From Tenacibaculum jejuense (GTDB lineage: Bacteria > Bacteroidota > Bacteroidia > Flavobacteriales > Flavobacteriaceae), in NCBI RefSeq assembly GCF_900198195.1, contig NZ_LT899436.1, positions 248,001 to 312,000 of the forward strand: a DNA stretch of 64,000 bases, in the 5' to 3' direction. The stretch's first letter is position 1. Every line of letters begins with the position of its first letter. Both the position numbers and the translations under genes were made by a program. Positions 17,021 to 25,521 of this stretch are shown in pieces. The notes below the pieces were generated by a model, which made no database searches, was not told the origin of the DNA, and was given only the letters and a program-made list of their open reading frames with translations.

Positions 17021-17638
17021 TTACGATTGAACAGGAATATTATTAATTTGAATCTTTACGTCAAACTCTATTTGTCCATTTGCTCCATTTCCTTCTACAA
17101 TTCTTGTAATTTTAATAAGTCCTTTGTTATCATATGAATCTTGAAACTCAATCACATCACCAACGTTTAATCCAGTAACAGATTGTGTTGTTGGTTTAGC
17201 AACACTGTTTAATTCAGATTCTAAAGTAATAGCATCAAAATCCGCAGCTGTTAAAACAGTAGACTTAGCAAAGAAACACTCTTTTTTATCAGCATCAGCA
17301 ATTTCAGTTAAATCGAAAACATCTGTTGGATAATTTTTTACTGAAGCAAAAGAAGCTTTTCTGCTTGTACCATAAAAATAACCGAAATCCCAAGAACTTC
17401 CAGTAGTTGAAGCCTCATTAATTTTATGAATTGTATTGTTATAAAATGTCATAAAAGTAGATGATGTTTCATCACCTAAAGGAGCAGCTAATAATCTTGC
17501 AGAATAAGTTGTAACTGCTACAGGTGGATCAACTGGATCTCCTCCGCCAACAACTTCATCTTCGCTGCCACAGCTAGTTAAGAAAAATAAACTTGAAATT
17601 AGGGCAAATAATAATGGGAATTTAATTGTATTCTTCAT
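17021..17638 (-). CDS. Small surface-exposed lipoprotein, family not recognised
   Basis: The protein has 205 aa from the ATG at 17638. It has a lipoprotein signal with Cys24 followed directly by GSEDE, a good match to the acidic signal that sends lipoproteins to the surface in Flavobacteria. The mature part is beta-rich and contains SSWDFGYFYG, which vaguely recalls HmuY-like heme-binding proteins, but this is weak. A TTG nine codons upstream is in frame, yet it coincides with a TAnnTTTG element at 17663-17670, so the ATG is preferred. Monocistronic with its own promoter and terminator. Confidence 0.65.
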   Translation of the reverse strand: MKNTIKFPLLFALISSLFFLTSCGSEDEVVGGGDPVDPPVAVTTYSARLLAAPLGDETSSTFMTFYNNTIHKINEASTTGSSWDFGYFYGTSRKASFASVKNYPTDVFDLTEIADADKKECFFAKSTVLTAADFDAITLESELNSVAKPTTQSVTGLNVGDVIEFQDSYDNKGLIKITRIVEGNGANGQIEFDVKIQINNIPVQS

Positions 17639-17662
17639 CTTTATAAATTTTATTTTAAGTGT

Positions 17663-17670
17663 CAAATTTA
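17663..17670 (-). promoter_or_regulatory. -7 promoter element for the surface lipoprotein
   Basis: The minus strand reads TAAATTTG (TAnnTTTG) 25 bases before the ATG at 17638. It overlaps the alternative TTG start at 17665, ruling against that start. Confidence 0.5.
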
Positions 17671-17795
17671 GTCTTTAGACCATAAAAAACACTAAAAGTC
17701 ACATGAAATAGATATTAAAATTTTGTAAAAAAATGAAAATTAAAATTAAACTGCTGGTTTATGAATATTCTTAGAAATTAAAATTTTGTAAATGG

Positions 17796-17803
17796 TATAT
17801 TTG
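17796..17803 (+). promoter_or_regulatory. -7 promoter element for tyrS
   Basis: TATATTTG matches TAnnTTTG and ends 23 bases before the tyrS ATG. Confidence 0.5.
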
Positions 17804-17826
17804 TCAACACAAAGTAATTTACACCA

Positions 17827-19131
17827 ATGACTGAAAATTTAGTAAAAGAATTAGAGTGGCGTGGTATGATTCACGATATGATGCCAGGAACGGAAGAGCA
17901 ACTTCAAAAGGAAATGACTAGTGCTTATATTGGTTTCGATCCTACTTCAGATTCATTACATATCGGAAGTTTAGTACCAATAATACTGTTAGTGCATTTA
18001 GAAAAAGCAGGTCATAAACCTATCGCTTTAGTTGGTGGAGCTACAGGAATGATTGGAGATCCTTCTGGAAAATCTGATGAAAGAAATTTATTAAATGAAG
18101 AAACTTTAGCAAAGAATGTAAACGGAATTAAAGCTACACTTGCAAGATTTTTAGATTTTGATAGTACAAAAGAAAACGCGCCTGTTTTAGTGAATAATTA
18201 TGATTGGATGAAGGATTTTTCTTTCATCGAATTTGCTAGAGATGTAGGTAAGAGAATTACTGTAAACTACATGATGGCTAAAGACTCTGTGAAAAAAAGA
18301 ATTTCAGGAGAAACAGGAAGCGGAATGTCGTTTACCGAATTTACGTATCAATTAATTCAGGGATATGATTTCTATCATTTACATAAAGCACATAAATGTG
18401 CATTACAAATGGGAGGTTCAGATCAATGGGGAAATATTACTACAGGAACAGAACTAGTAAGAAGAATGAACCCAGGAGAAGATGTAAAAGCGTTTGCAAT
18501 GACTTGTCCGTTAATCACAAAAGCAGACGGTTCTAAATTTGGTAAAACCGAAGGAGGAAATGTTTGGTTAGATGCCAGTAAAACTTCAGTATATAAATTC
18601 TATCAATTTTGGTTAAATACCACAGATGTAGATGCTGAAAAGTATATTAAAATATTTACATTCTTAGATAAAGTAACTATAGATAGCTTAATAGAAGAAC
18701 ATAAAGAAGCTCCGCATCAAAGAGCTTTACAAAAGAAATTAGCAGAAGAAGTTACTACATTTGTGCACTCTAAAGAAGAGTTAGATAAAGCAATTGCGGC
18801 TTCTAATATTCTTTTTGGAAAATCTACAGATGAAGATTTAAAAGGTTTAGATGAACAAACGTTTTTAGATATTTTTGAAGGTGTACCTCAGGCAATTATA
18901 GAGAAAGCTGAAATTGAAGCTGGTTTAGATATGATTGGTGCATTAGCAGCAAAAACACAATTCCTAAAATCGAATGGAGATGCTAGAAGAGCTTTAAAAG
19001 AAAACTCGATAGCGGTAAATAAAGTAAAGGTTAAAGAAGATTATAAAATTACTTCTAATGATTTGATTGCTGATAAATATGTAATTCTTCAAAGAGGAAG
19101 AAGAAATTATTTTTTATTGAAAGCAGAATAA
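17827..19131 (+). CDS. tyrS: Tyrosyl-tRNA synthetase
   Basis: This 434-aa class I aminoacyl-tRNA synthetase has the HIGH-equivalent segment LHIGSLVP around residue 41, the tyrosine-binding [12 protein letters not shown] and [11 protein letters not shown] region, GGSDQWGNI, and the KMSKS-equivalent SKFGKTEGG near 240. A C-terminal S4 RNA-binding domain (about 370-434) ends the protein. Length and order are standard. It charges tRNA-Tyr in the cytoplasm. A terminator hairpin follows, lying inside the convergent small gene. Confidence 0.97.
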   Translation: MTENLVKELEWRGMIHDMMPGTEEQLQKEMTSAYIGFDPTSDSLHIGSLVPIILLVHLEKAGHKPIALVGGATGMIGDPSGKSDERNLLNEETLAKNVNGIKATLARFLDFDSTKENAPVLVNNYDWMKDFSFIEFARDVGKRITVNYMMAKDSVKKRISGETGSGMSFTEFTYQLIQGYDFYHLHKAHKCALQMGGSDQWGNITTGTELVRRMNPGEDVKAFAMTCPLITKADGSKFGKTEGGNVWLDASKTSVYKFYQFWLNTTDVDAEKYIKIFTFLDKVTIDSLIEEHKEAPHQRALQKKLAEEVTTFVHSKEELDKAIAASNILFGKSTDEDLKGLDEQTFLDIFEGVPQAIIEKAEIEAGLDMIGALAAKTQFLKSNGDARRALKENSIAVNKVKVKEDYKITSNDLIADKYVILQRGRRNYFLLKAE

Positions 19132-19314
19132 TTAAGAAGCTATCTTAATATCAAAACTTAAAGGGCATCGCTTACAGTTGATGCCTTTTTTCTTATACTT
19201 ATTACAGCATTTACTTTTAGGCTTCAAACAATTAGCAGCACAGTCAGTATTACAAGCACTAACCTTTGGTAATGTTTTAACTATTTCTTTTTTAGGTGAA
19301 TAAAAAACAATCAT
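19132..19314 (-). CDS. Small cysteine-rich protein, unknown function
   Basis: This 60-aa product contains nine cysteines, eight of them within residues 21-51, arranged as C-x3-C-x3-C, C-x6-CC and C-x2-C with many Lys residues. This suggests metal binding, possibly zinc or copper. I cannot name the family, though similar Lys/Cys-rich mini-proteins are familiar in Flavobacteriaceae. It ends exactly where tyrS ends on the other strand. The tyrS terminator hairpin lies inside its coding region, so the C-terminal codons are under double constraint. Confidence 0.55.
   Translation of the reverse strand: MIVFYSPKKEIVKTLPKVSACNTDCAANCLKPKSKCCNKYKKKGINCKRCPLSFDIKIAS
19164..19191 (+). terminator. tyrS terminator embedded in a convergent gene
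   Basis: GGCATC (19164-19169) pairs with GATGCC (19180-19185) around a ten-base loop and is followed by six T residues. It is the first hairpin after tyrS and lies within the 3' part of the Cys-rich gene. Confidence 0.7.
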
Positions 19315-19425
19315 ACTTTCTGTAAATTCGATGCAAATATAATTATTTATTTAGAATAAATTAAAATAAAAATTTATTTGTAACGAAACCATTTTGTTAT
19401 CATACAAATACACAAAAAGATATTT

Positions 19426-20658
19426 ATGCTAAAAAGAATTATTATTATCACTGTATCCCTAATTGGAGTACTTATTTTATTTGGAGGAGGTAGTTTATAT
19501 TATTTTTTACAACAACAAAAAAAGTTAAGTGAGGGAGAACTATATTTTGGAGAAGAAAAATCCATAACAATTCCGTTTTATTATTCAACATCCGGACACA
19601 TACTTATTGATGTAAAGTTTGATAATAGTAAAAAAGCATATCCTTTTATTTTAGATAGTGGAGCTTCAAATTTTATTTTTAAACATCACTCCAATGAATT
19701 TGAGTTAGAATCTAATGGAAAAATGATAGGTAGAGGAGCAACAGGCAACTTTTTCTTAGCGAGCGTTAAAAAAGTAGACGCAATTGAAATTGGTCAAATG
19801 CGTATTGAAAACCTGAACTTTAAAGAACTTGGTTTTAATTTTAATTGTACTGATGAAATTTATGGATTAATTGGTAATGGAACCATGAAAAACGTAGATT
19901 GGCAAATAGATTTTGAAAATCAGCAAATAACAATAACACAATCTTTAAATGATTTAAAATTCAATGAAAACAAAATAGAAATACCATTACATGTGAATAA
20001 ATCTAGTTTTCATATCAGAACATCAATTCAGTTCTCAAAAGAAAAGAAATCGAAGTCAGTACTTGTAGATTTAGGAAACAACGGTGTGCTTTCTTTAGTA
20101 GAGAAATCCGTGTTAAAGGATTCTTTAAAATTACAAACCAGAAAATATCTTGGGAAAAGTTCAGAAGGTTTAGGAGGAGAATCTAAATCTAGTGATACAG
20201 AAAAACTAGTACTTTTAGATTCTTTATATTTCAAAAAAACTCCGTTTAATATTCAAAAAGTTCCTGCTTTAATGTCTCCAACTTCAGCTAATTTATTAGG
20301 ATTAGGTTTTTTCAAAAAGTACAAGACAACACTAAGCTGGAAATCAAAGAAAATGATTTTAGAACCTTATGATAGTATTCCGAATTTTATATGGAAATCT
20401 AATGGTTTAGGAACAAAATTCGATGAAGAAAGTAACAAGCTCATAGTAAAAAGTATTCTAGAAAATTCTTCAGCAGATGAAATGAAAATTCCTTTAAATG
20501 CAGAGGTTTTATCATACAACAATGAATCAATGGATTCAGAAAAAGCACTTTGTGAATATAGAAATAGAAAAAACACATCAGATTCCTTAAAAGTCAAGAT
20601 AAAGCATAATAATTCTGTTAAAGAAATAACGATAGTAAAAGAACCTGTTTTTCATTAG
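19426..20658 (+). CDS. Membrane-anchored aspartyl protease-like protein
   Basis: This 410-aa protein has an N-terminal membrane anchor or signal (about residues 4-27). Two retropepsin/pepsin-like halves follow. The first carries the catalytic motif in LDSGASNFIF (Asp near residue 78, inside the Asp-Ser-Gly-Ala form). The second has VLVDLGNNGVLS, where the usual Asp-Thr/Ser-Gly is Asp-Leu-Gly, so the second active site is weakened. A short PDZ-like segment lies near the C-terminus (PLNAEVLSYNNES). It is probably a periplasmic or surface protease of the bacterial aspartyl family; the second-motif change leaves activity uncertain. Confidence 0.75.
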   Translation: MLKRIIIITVSLIGVLILFGGGSLYYFLQQQKKLSEGELYFGEEKSITIPFYYSTSGHILIDVKFDNSKKAYPFILDSGASNFIFKHHSNEFELESNGKMIGRGATGNFFLASVKKVDAIEIGQMRIENLNFKELGFNFNCTDEIYGLIGNGTMKNVDWQIDFENQQITITQSLNDLKFNENKIEIPLHVNKSSFHIRTSIQFSKEKKSKSVLVDLGNNGVLSLVEKSVLKDSLKLQTRKYLGKSSEGLGGESKSSDTEKLVLLDSLYFKKTPFNIQKVPALMSPTSANLLGLGFFKKYKTTLSWKSKKMILEPYDSIPNFIWKSNGLGTKFDEESNKLIVKSILENSSADEMKIPLNAEVLSYNNESMDSEKALCEYRNRKNTSDSLKVKIKHNNSVKEITIVKEPVFH

Positions 20659-20697
20659 AAATAGTGAAATTTAATTGTTGTTGTTTTAAAACTGATT

Positions 20698-20705
20698 TAC
20701 CTTTG
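20698..20705 (+). promoter_or_regulatory. -7 promoter element for the metal-uptake operon
   Basis: TACCTTTG matches TAnnTTTG and ends 22 bases before the TTG start at 20728. TTG triplets at 20675-20683 give plausible -33 boxes at 14 to 20 bases spacing. Confidence 0.5.
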
Positions 20706-20727
20706 CAAATCGATAAACAAGCTTTTT

Positions 20728-21096
20728 TTGAAGTTAAAATTAACAACATATTTCTTTGTACTATTGTATTTAATTGCAATGTTGCGACCAATAGCTCCTT
20801 TTGTAGAGTACGCAATTAATTACGATTACATCGCTAAAGTTTTATGTATTAACAAAGACAAACCAGAACTTAGTTGTAAAGGTAAATGTCAATTAATGAA
20901 AAAGCTTAAGCAACAACAAGAAGATGATTTCAATTCTTTACGAATAGCTATGGAAGAATATCCAATAGGTTTTGTTTCTGTATTAGAAGTAAAGAAAAGA
21001 GATGATTACCAGCAAAAACAAAAAGCTAACTTCGGTTATCATAAAAACTATAAGTTTTTATTTCATCCTTCAGTTTTTCATCCACCCACTGCATAA
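20728..21096 (+). CDS. Small membrane/secreted protein with a conserved Cys-x3-Cys segment
   Basis: This 122-aa protein starts at TTG. A hydrophobic segment (about 5-25) precedes the conserved stretch NYDYIAKVLCINKDKPELSC, then KGKCQLMKK, giving three cysteines. Proteins with this CINKDKPEL-type motif are common in Bacteroidota near metal-uptake genes; the motif may bind a metal, and the function is not known. It precedes the Met-rich outer-membrane protein by about 200 bases, with a perfect palindrome (21141-21160) and a leader hairpin in between, suggesting regulation of the downstream genes. Confidence 0.65.
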   Translation: MKLKLTTYFFVLLYLIAMLRPIAPFVEYAINYDYIAKVLCINKDKPELSCKGKCQLMKKLKQQQEDDFNSLRIAMEEYPIGFVSVLEVKKRDDYQQKQKANFGYHKNYKFLFHPSVFHPPTA

Positions 21097-21140
21097 TTTA
21101 TTTATTTAAGGAGTTCGATAACGGACTTACACTCTTTTAA

Positions 21141-21160
21141 GATTGATAGTACTATCAATC
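21141..21160. promoter_or_regulatory. Perfect 20-bp palindrome upstream of the Met-rich protein gene
   Basis: The 20 bases form an exact inverted repeat with no spacer (GATTGATAGT followed by its complement), about 130 bases before the ATG at 21293. It could be an operator for a dimeric metal-responsive repressor or a compact hairpin. No T-run follows, so it does not look like a terminator. Confidence 0.55.
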
Positions 21161-21241
21161 AACAAACTCGTATTCAATATATAAAAAAATTAATATGAAT
21201 TATTATTCTTTCCGATATCGTGAGAGTTTACTATTCATGCA

Positions 21242-21278
21242 GATTTCTGAACAGATTCAATTTTAAAATTCAGAAATC
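21242..21278 (+). promoter_or_regulatory. Leader hairpin directly upstream of the Met-rich protein gene
   Basis: Arms GATTTCTGAA (21242-21251) and TTCAGAAATC (21269-21278) are perfect 10-bp complements around a 17-base loop. They end 14 bases before the ATG at 21293. In mRNA this would fold a stem next to the translation start, so it may control translation. Confidence 0.5.
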
Positions 21279-21292
21279 AAAAATTACAATCG

Positions 21293-22324
21293 ATGAAAAA
21301 CAAATTAATGATTGTTGCTATTTCGTTAATAGCAATGGTAAATACATACGCACAAGAAAAAGAAAATTTATGGAAAGCAGGAAGACCTGATGGTCATGCG
21401 CCAATCTCTGTTATGGGAGATCATTATCACGGAAAAGGTGATGTAATGTTCTCTTACAGATATATGAGGATGAATATGGAAGGTTTATTAGACGGAACTT
21501 CAGATATTTCTAATACAGCAGCTCACAATCGTGGTTATATGGTAACGCCACTTAATATGCCAATGGATATGCATATGATTGGAGTAATGTACGGTGTAAC
21601 GGATAAAATCACAGTGATGGCTATGGCAATGTACATGCAAAATGAAATGGATTTACAAATGCGTATGCCAACAGGAATGACGAATCAATTTGCTACAGCT
21701 TCTTCTGGTTTTGGAGATATTAAAATCGGAGCTTTATATAAATTTATCAATAAAGATCGTCAATCATTACATGCAAACGTTAGTTTATCAATTCCTACAG
21801 GAACTTTAGAAGCAAAAGATGTAACGCCAATGTCTGCTCCAAACGAAATTCAATTGCCTTATCCAATGCAAATCGGTAGTGGAACTTTTGATGCAGAATT
21901 AGGCTTAACATATTTAGGTCAAACTAATAACTTTTCTTGGGGAACACAGTTAAAAGGATTGTATCGTTTTGGAAGAAATGATTTCGATTATTCTTTAGGA
22001 AATCGTTATAATTTAAACTCTTGGTTTGCATATAAAACTACAGATTGGTTAAGTTTTTCTGCCAGAGGAGAAGTAGTTGCAGAAGAACGAATTAATGGAG
22101 CAAATCCAAATTTAAATCCGATGATGGTCACCACTGCCGATACATTTAACTCAGGAGGAAAATATATTAATGGAGGACTTGGGTTTAACATTTATATTCC
22201 TGAAGGAAGGTTTAAAAATGTACGATTCGGATTCGAATATGCACAACCATTATTTCAAGAACCTAATGGAATTCAATTAGAGAGAAGAGAGACATTAACT
22301 TTTGGCTTACAATATTCGTTGTAG
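21293..22324 (+). CDS. Met/His-rich outer-membrane beta-barrel protein, probable metal (copper) link
   Basis: This 343-aa protein has a signal peptide ending at YAQ (19-21), then a barrel of alternating strands of the phenol-degradation/MetA-like transporter type. The first 130 mature residues are exceptionally rich in Met and contain His clusters (GDHYHGKGD), e.g. RYMRMNMEGL and MAMAMYMQNEMDLQM. This recalls copper-handling outer-membrane proteins. It sits in an operon with a TonB receptor and a PepSY reductase. A specific metal cannot be decided from sequence. Confidence 0.7.
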   Translation: MKNKLMIVAISLIAMVNTYAQEKENLWKAGRPDGHAPISVMGDHYHGKGDVMFSYRYMRMNMEGLLDGTSDISNTAAHNRGYMVTPLNMPMDMHMIGVMYGVTDKITVMAMAMYMQNEMDLQMRMPTGMTNQFATASSGFGDIKIGALYKFINKDRQSLHANVSLSIPTGTLEAKDVTPMSAPNEIQLPYPMQIGSGTFDAELGLTYLGQTNNFSWGTQLKGLYRFGRNDFDYSLGNRYNLNSWFAYKTTDWLSFSARGEVVAEERINGANPNLNPMMVTTADTFNSGGKYINGGLGFNIYIPEGRFKNVRFGFEYAQPLFQEPNGIQLERRETLTFGLQYSL

Positions 22325-22335
22325 TGTAACTTCTA

Positions 22336-23151
22336 ATGAAAAGTTTATATCTAGTATTAACAGGTTTAATTTTTATTGCCTGTAATACAGCTCAAAAAGA
22401 AGTGAAGGATAAAAATATCACTATCGAGAATCATAATGATATGATGAAAGAGATATTTGGTACACCAAAACAAACTATAAAATCAATAGGTATTTTAGTT
22501 TATGATGGAGTAAATTCTATGGATTTTATTGGTCCACGATATGTGTTTGGAAGTAGTGGGGTTAAGGCATTATTAGTAGGATTAAAGTCTGGAACTGTGA
22601 AATCAGCTAATGGATTAGAGTTTTCAGTGAATACAATTATTGATTCTGTCCAAAAGCTAGATATTCTAGTAATTCCAGGGGGAACTATTGCTACAGTAAA
22701 AGCAGCTAGCAATAAAAAGTTATTAAACTGGATTAGAAAAATTGATGAAAACTCTGTTTACACAGCTTCAGTATGTACTGGTGGTTGGATTTTAGGAGCA
22801 ACTGGATTACTAAAAGACAAAAAAGCTTCAACAAACTGGTATAGAGAAGAAGAAATATTAACCAGATTTGGAGCAATTCCTGCAAATGAACGATATACAA
22901 AAGATGGTAAATATTGGACTTCTGCTGGTGTAACTGCCGGAATGGATATGTCTCTCGCAATTGTAGCAGATAATTGGGGCGAAAATTATACCCAAGGTAT
23001 CATGTTAGATATGGAGTACGATGCTAAACCTCCAATAGAAGGAGGAAGTCCAGAGAAAACAAATACAAAAGTTCGTCAAATGATCGAATTAATGTATGAT
23101 ACAATGCTAGCATCATCTATAGACAGTTTACAAATAATTCATAAAAAATAG
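22336..23151 (+). CDS. DJ-1/PfpI family lipoprotein
   Basis: This 271-aa lipoprotein has a lipobox ending at Cys16. The mature domain has the DJ-1/PfpI fold with a nucleophile elbow at Cys147 (SVCTGGWILG), preceded by IPGG around 113-116 and followed by ATNWYR-like and WTSAGVTAGMD segments, matching isonitrile-hydratase/ThiJ-type members. Most DJ-1 proteins are cytosolic, so a lipoprotein form suggests an envelope enzyme. It lies 11 bases after the Met-rich barrel gene and 19 bases before the TonB receptor, which makes it part of that uptake operon. The reaction is unknown. Confidence 0.85.
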   Translation: MKSLYLVLTGLIFIACNTAQKEVKDKNITIENHNDMMKEIFGTPKQTIKSIGILVYDGVNSMDFIGPRYVFGSSGVKALLVGLKSGTVKSANGLEFSVNTIIDSVQKLDILVIPGGTIATVKAASNKKLLNWIRKIDENSVYTASVCTGGWILGATGLLKDKKASTNWYREEEILTRFGAIPANERYTKDGKYWTSAGVTAGMDMSLAIVADNWGENYTQGIMLDMEYDAKPPIEGGSPEKTNTKVRQMIELMYDTMLASSIDSLQIIHKK

Positions 23152-23170
23152 TATTTAACACAAAGTAAAA

Positions 23171-25519
23171 ATGAAAAATCTGATCATTATAGGACTATTA
23201 ATGTTAGTCCTAAATATTTCAGCACAAGATTTATATAAAGGAAAAGTAGTAGATGTAAATCAAAATCCAATTTTTGGAGCTTCAGTAATCTCAGTAAAAA
23301 ACACAAAAAGAGGTGTAGCTACAGATTTTGAAGGTGGATTTATGATTAAGCTTAACGATAATCAAGTGAAAATCTCGATGGTTGGTTTTACTACTAAAAC
23401 TGTAAAATTATCATCAGAATTTAATACGATTATTTTACAAGAAAATCTTCAAAATTTAGATGAGGTTATCGTATCAGCAAGTAGAGAAATTCAGCAAAGA
23501 AAAGAAGTTCCTGCTGCTATTGGAGTATTAACAAGTAAGCAAATTGAAGAAACAAAAGCTTTCGGAATTGAACAATTAGTAAATCAAGTTCCTGGAGTTT
23601 TTATGAGTTCTTCAAAAGCTGCGAGTAACGAACAACATTTTATGGCAGTTCGTTCTCCTATTTCAACAAGATCTTTATTCTTATATGTTGAAGACGGATT
23701 ACCAATTCGTCCTGTAGCTGTGTTTAATCACAACGCATTATTGGAAATGAATAATACTACTTTCGAAAAAGTAGAAGTTTTAAAAGGTCCGGCTTCTAGT
23801 ATTTACGGAAGTGAAGCTATTGGTGGAAGTTTTAACTTTATTACAAAATCACCTAGAAAAGATTTTGGAGGCTCTGTAAGTATCCAAGGAAATGATCTTG
23901 GAATTACAAGATATGAGGCAGAAGCTTCTACAACTGCAAATGAGAAATACGGATTTTATGTTGGTGGACATTATATTCAAAGAAATAATGGTCCTGTTGG
24001 ACATTCAGATTATGAGAAATTTGCCATCACATTTAAGAACGAAAATAATTTCTCTGAAACTTTACGTTGGATAAATTCGGTAAGTTTTATTGATTACAGA
24101 TCAGATATGACTGGTTCTATTTCTGAACAAAACTTTTTAGCTGGGAATTACGAAAGTGATCAAACTTTTACAGAACGTGAAGCACAAGCATTACGTTTTC
24201 GATCTACTTTAGAGAAAGTTTGGAACGATCGTAACAAAACTTCTGTAAACTTTATTTACAGAAACAACATCATGAATCAACTTCCATCGTATCGAGTTCG
24301 CCAAGATAGAAACATGGGACAATTAACAGGAACAGGTTCGGGTGAAATTAATTCAAATCAATTTAGAAGTTATGTTGGTTTAATTCAACATAAATTAGAT
24401 TTTAATTTTAAAGATGCTTCTTTAGTGGTAGGAGCGACAGCCGATTTTTCTCCGCAAGATTATGTTGCAGAAACTGTAGATGTAGTTGTAGATACACAAA
24501 CAGGAAAGAACATTGATTTTACAATCAATTCTGGAGATTACATTTTAAATTATAATGCGGATATTTTTAATTATGCAGGATATGCACAGTTTGAAATTTC
24601 ACCAATTGAAGCTTTAAAAGTTACAGCAGCTGTTCGTTTTGATGAGTTTAGTTACGATTATAATAATTTAATTGAAAGTCAGGCAGGAGTTGTAGATACT
24701 AAAGTAAATTATAGCAGTGTTGCACCAAAATTTGGGTTAAACTATAATGTGAATAAAAACTTAGGTTTCTATAGCAATTACTCAAAAGGATTTACACCAC
24801 CACAAACATCAACATTATTCAGAAATAGTAGAAATAGTAGTACAGGTGCTACAATTTTCGATTTAAAACCAGCGAAGTTCGATAACTACGAAGTTGGAGG
24901 ATATTTTACAATTCCATCGAAATTAAAAGTAGATGTAGCGGTATACAGATTAGATGGAACAGATCGATTAATTTCTCTTAGAGATGTGTCGGGAGATTTT
25001 GTTCAGTTAAATGCTGGAAAAACTAGATCACAGGGTGTAGAACTTGGGCTTAAATATCAAATTTTAGAAAACCTTTCGGTTAACTATAGCGGAAGTTATG
25101 CTACGCATAAATATATTTCGTTTTTCGATAACGGTGTAGATTATTCAAATACAGATATGCAAACAGCGCCAAATTACTTGTCGATGTCTAATATTACGTA
25201 TAAGCCGCTAAATAATTTAACATTAACATTAGAGCACGAGCAAGTTGGAAGTTACAATACAAGTTTCGAAAATCAAGTAGTTGTTGGAACTGATACTGCA
25301 GGAAATGATATTTTAGGAACATCAACTTACGATGGACATCACGTGTTCAACTTCAGAGGAAGTTTTAAGTTTTATGATTTTGAATTCTGGGGACAAGCAC
25401 TAAATATTTTTGATGAATTATATGCTGTACGAGCTAGTTATAATATCTGGAGAAGAGAAAATAGCTATAGTATCGGTAATCCTAGAGCTTTTCATTTTGG
25501 AGTGAAGTATAACTTTTAA
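23171..25519 (+). CDS. TonB-dependent outer-membrane receptor
   Basis: This 782-aa receptor has a signal peptide ending at SAQ (17-19), then a carboxypeptidase-regulatory-like domain (about 20-105), a plug with IGVLTSKQIEET and LKGPASSIYGSEAIGGS (about 110-220), and a 22-strand barrel ending in Phe. It imports a substrate using TonB energy across the outer membrane. The downstream PepSY gene starts 2 bases after its stop. The neighbour set (Met-rich barrel, DJ-1 lipoprotein, PepSY reductase) favours a metal complex or siderophore rather than glycan; no SusD partner is present. Confidence 0.95.
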   Translation: MKNLIIIGLLMLVLNISAQDLYKGKVVDVNQNPIFGASVISVKNTKRGVATDFEGGFMIKLNDNQVKISMVGFTTKTVKLSSEFNTIILQENLQNLDEVIVSASREIQQRKEVPAAIGVLTSKQIEETKAFGIEQLVNQVPGVFMSSSKAASNEQHFMAVRSPISTRSLFLYVEDGLPIRPVAVFNHNALLEMNNTTFEKVEVLKGPASSIYGSEAIGGSFNFITKSPRKDFGGSVSIQGNDLGITRYEAEASTTANEKYGFYVGGHYIQRNNGPVGHSDYEKFAITFKNENNFSETLRWINSVSFIDYRSDMTGSISEQNFLAGNYESDQTFTEREAQALRFRSTLEKVWNDRNKTSVNFIYRNNIMNQLPSYRVRQDRNMGQLTGTGSGEINSNQFRSYVGLIQHKLDFNFKDASLVVGATADFSPQDYVAETVDVVVDTQTGKNIDFTINSGDYILNYNADIFNYAGYAQFEISPIEALKVTAAVRFDEFSYDYNNLIESQAGVVDTKVNYSSVAPKFGLNYNVNKNLGFYSNYSKGFTPPQTSTLFRNSRNSSTGATIFDLKPAKFDNYEVGGYFTIPSKLKVDVAVYRLDGTDRLISLRDVSGDFVQLNAGKTRSQGVELGLKYQILENLSVNYSGSYATHKYISFFDNGVDYSNTDMQTAPNYLSMSNITYKPLNNLTLTLEHEQVGSYNTSFENQVVVGTDTAGNDILGTSTYDGHHVFNFRGSFKFYDFEFWGQALNIFDELYAVRASYNIWRRENSYSIGNPRAFHFGVKYNF

Positions 25520-25521
25520 AA

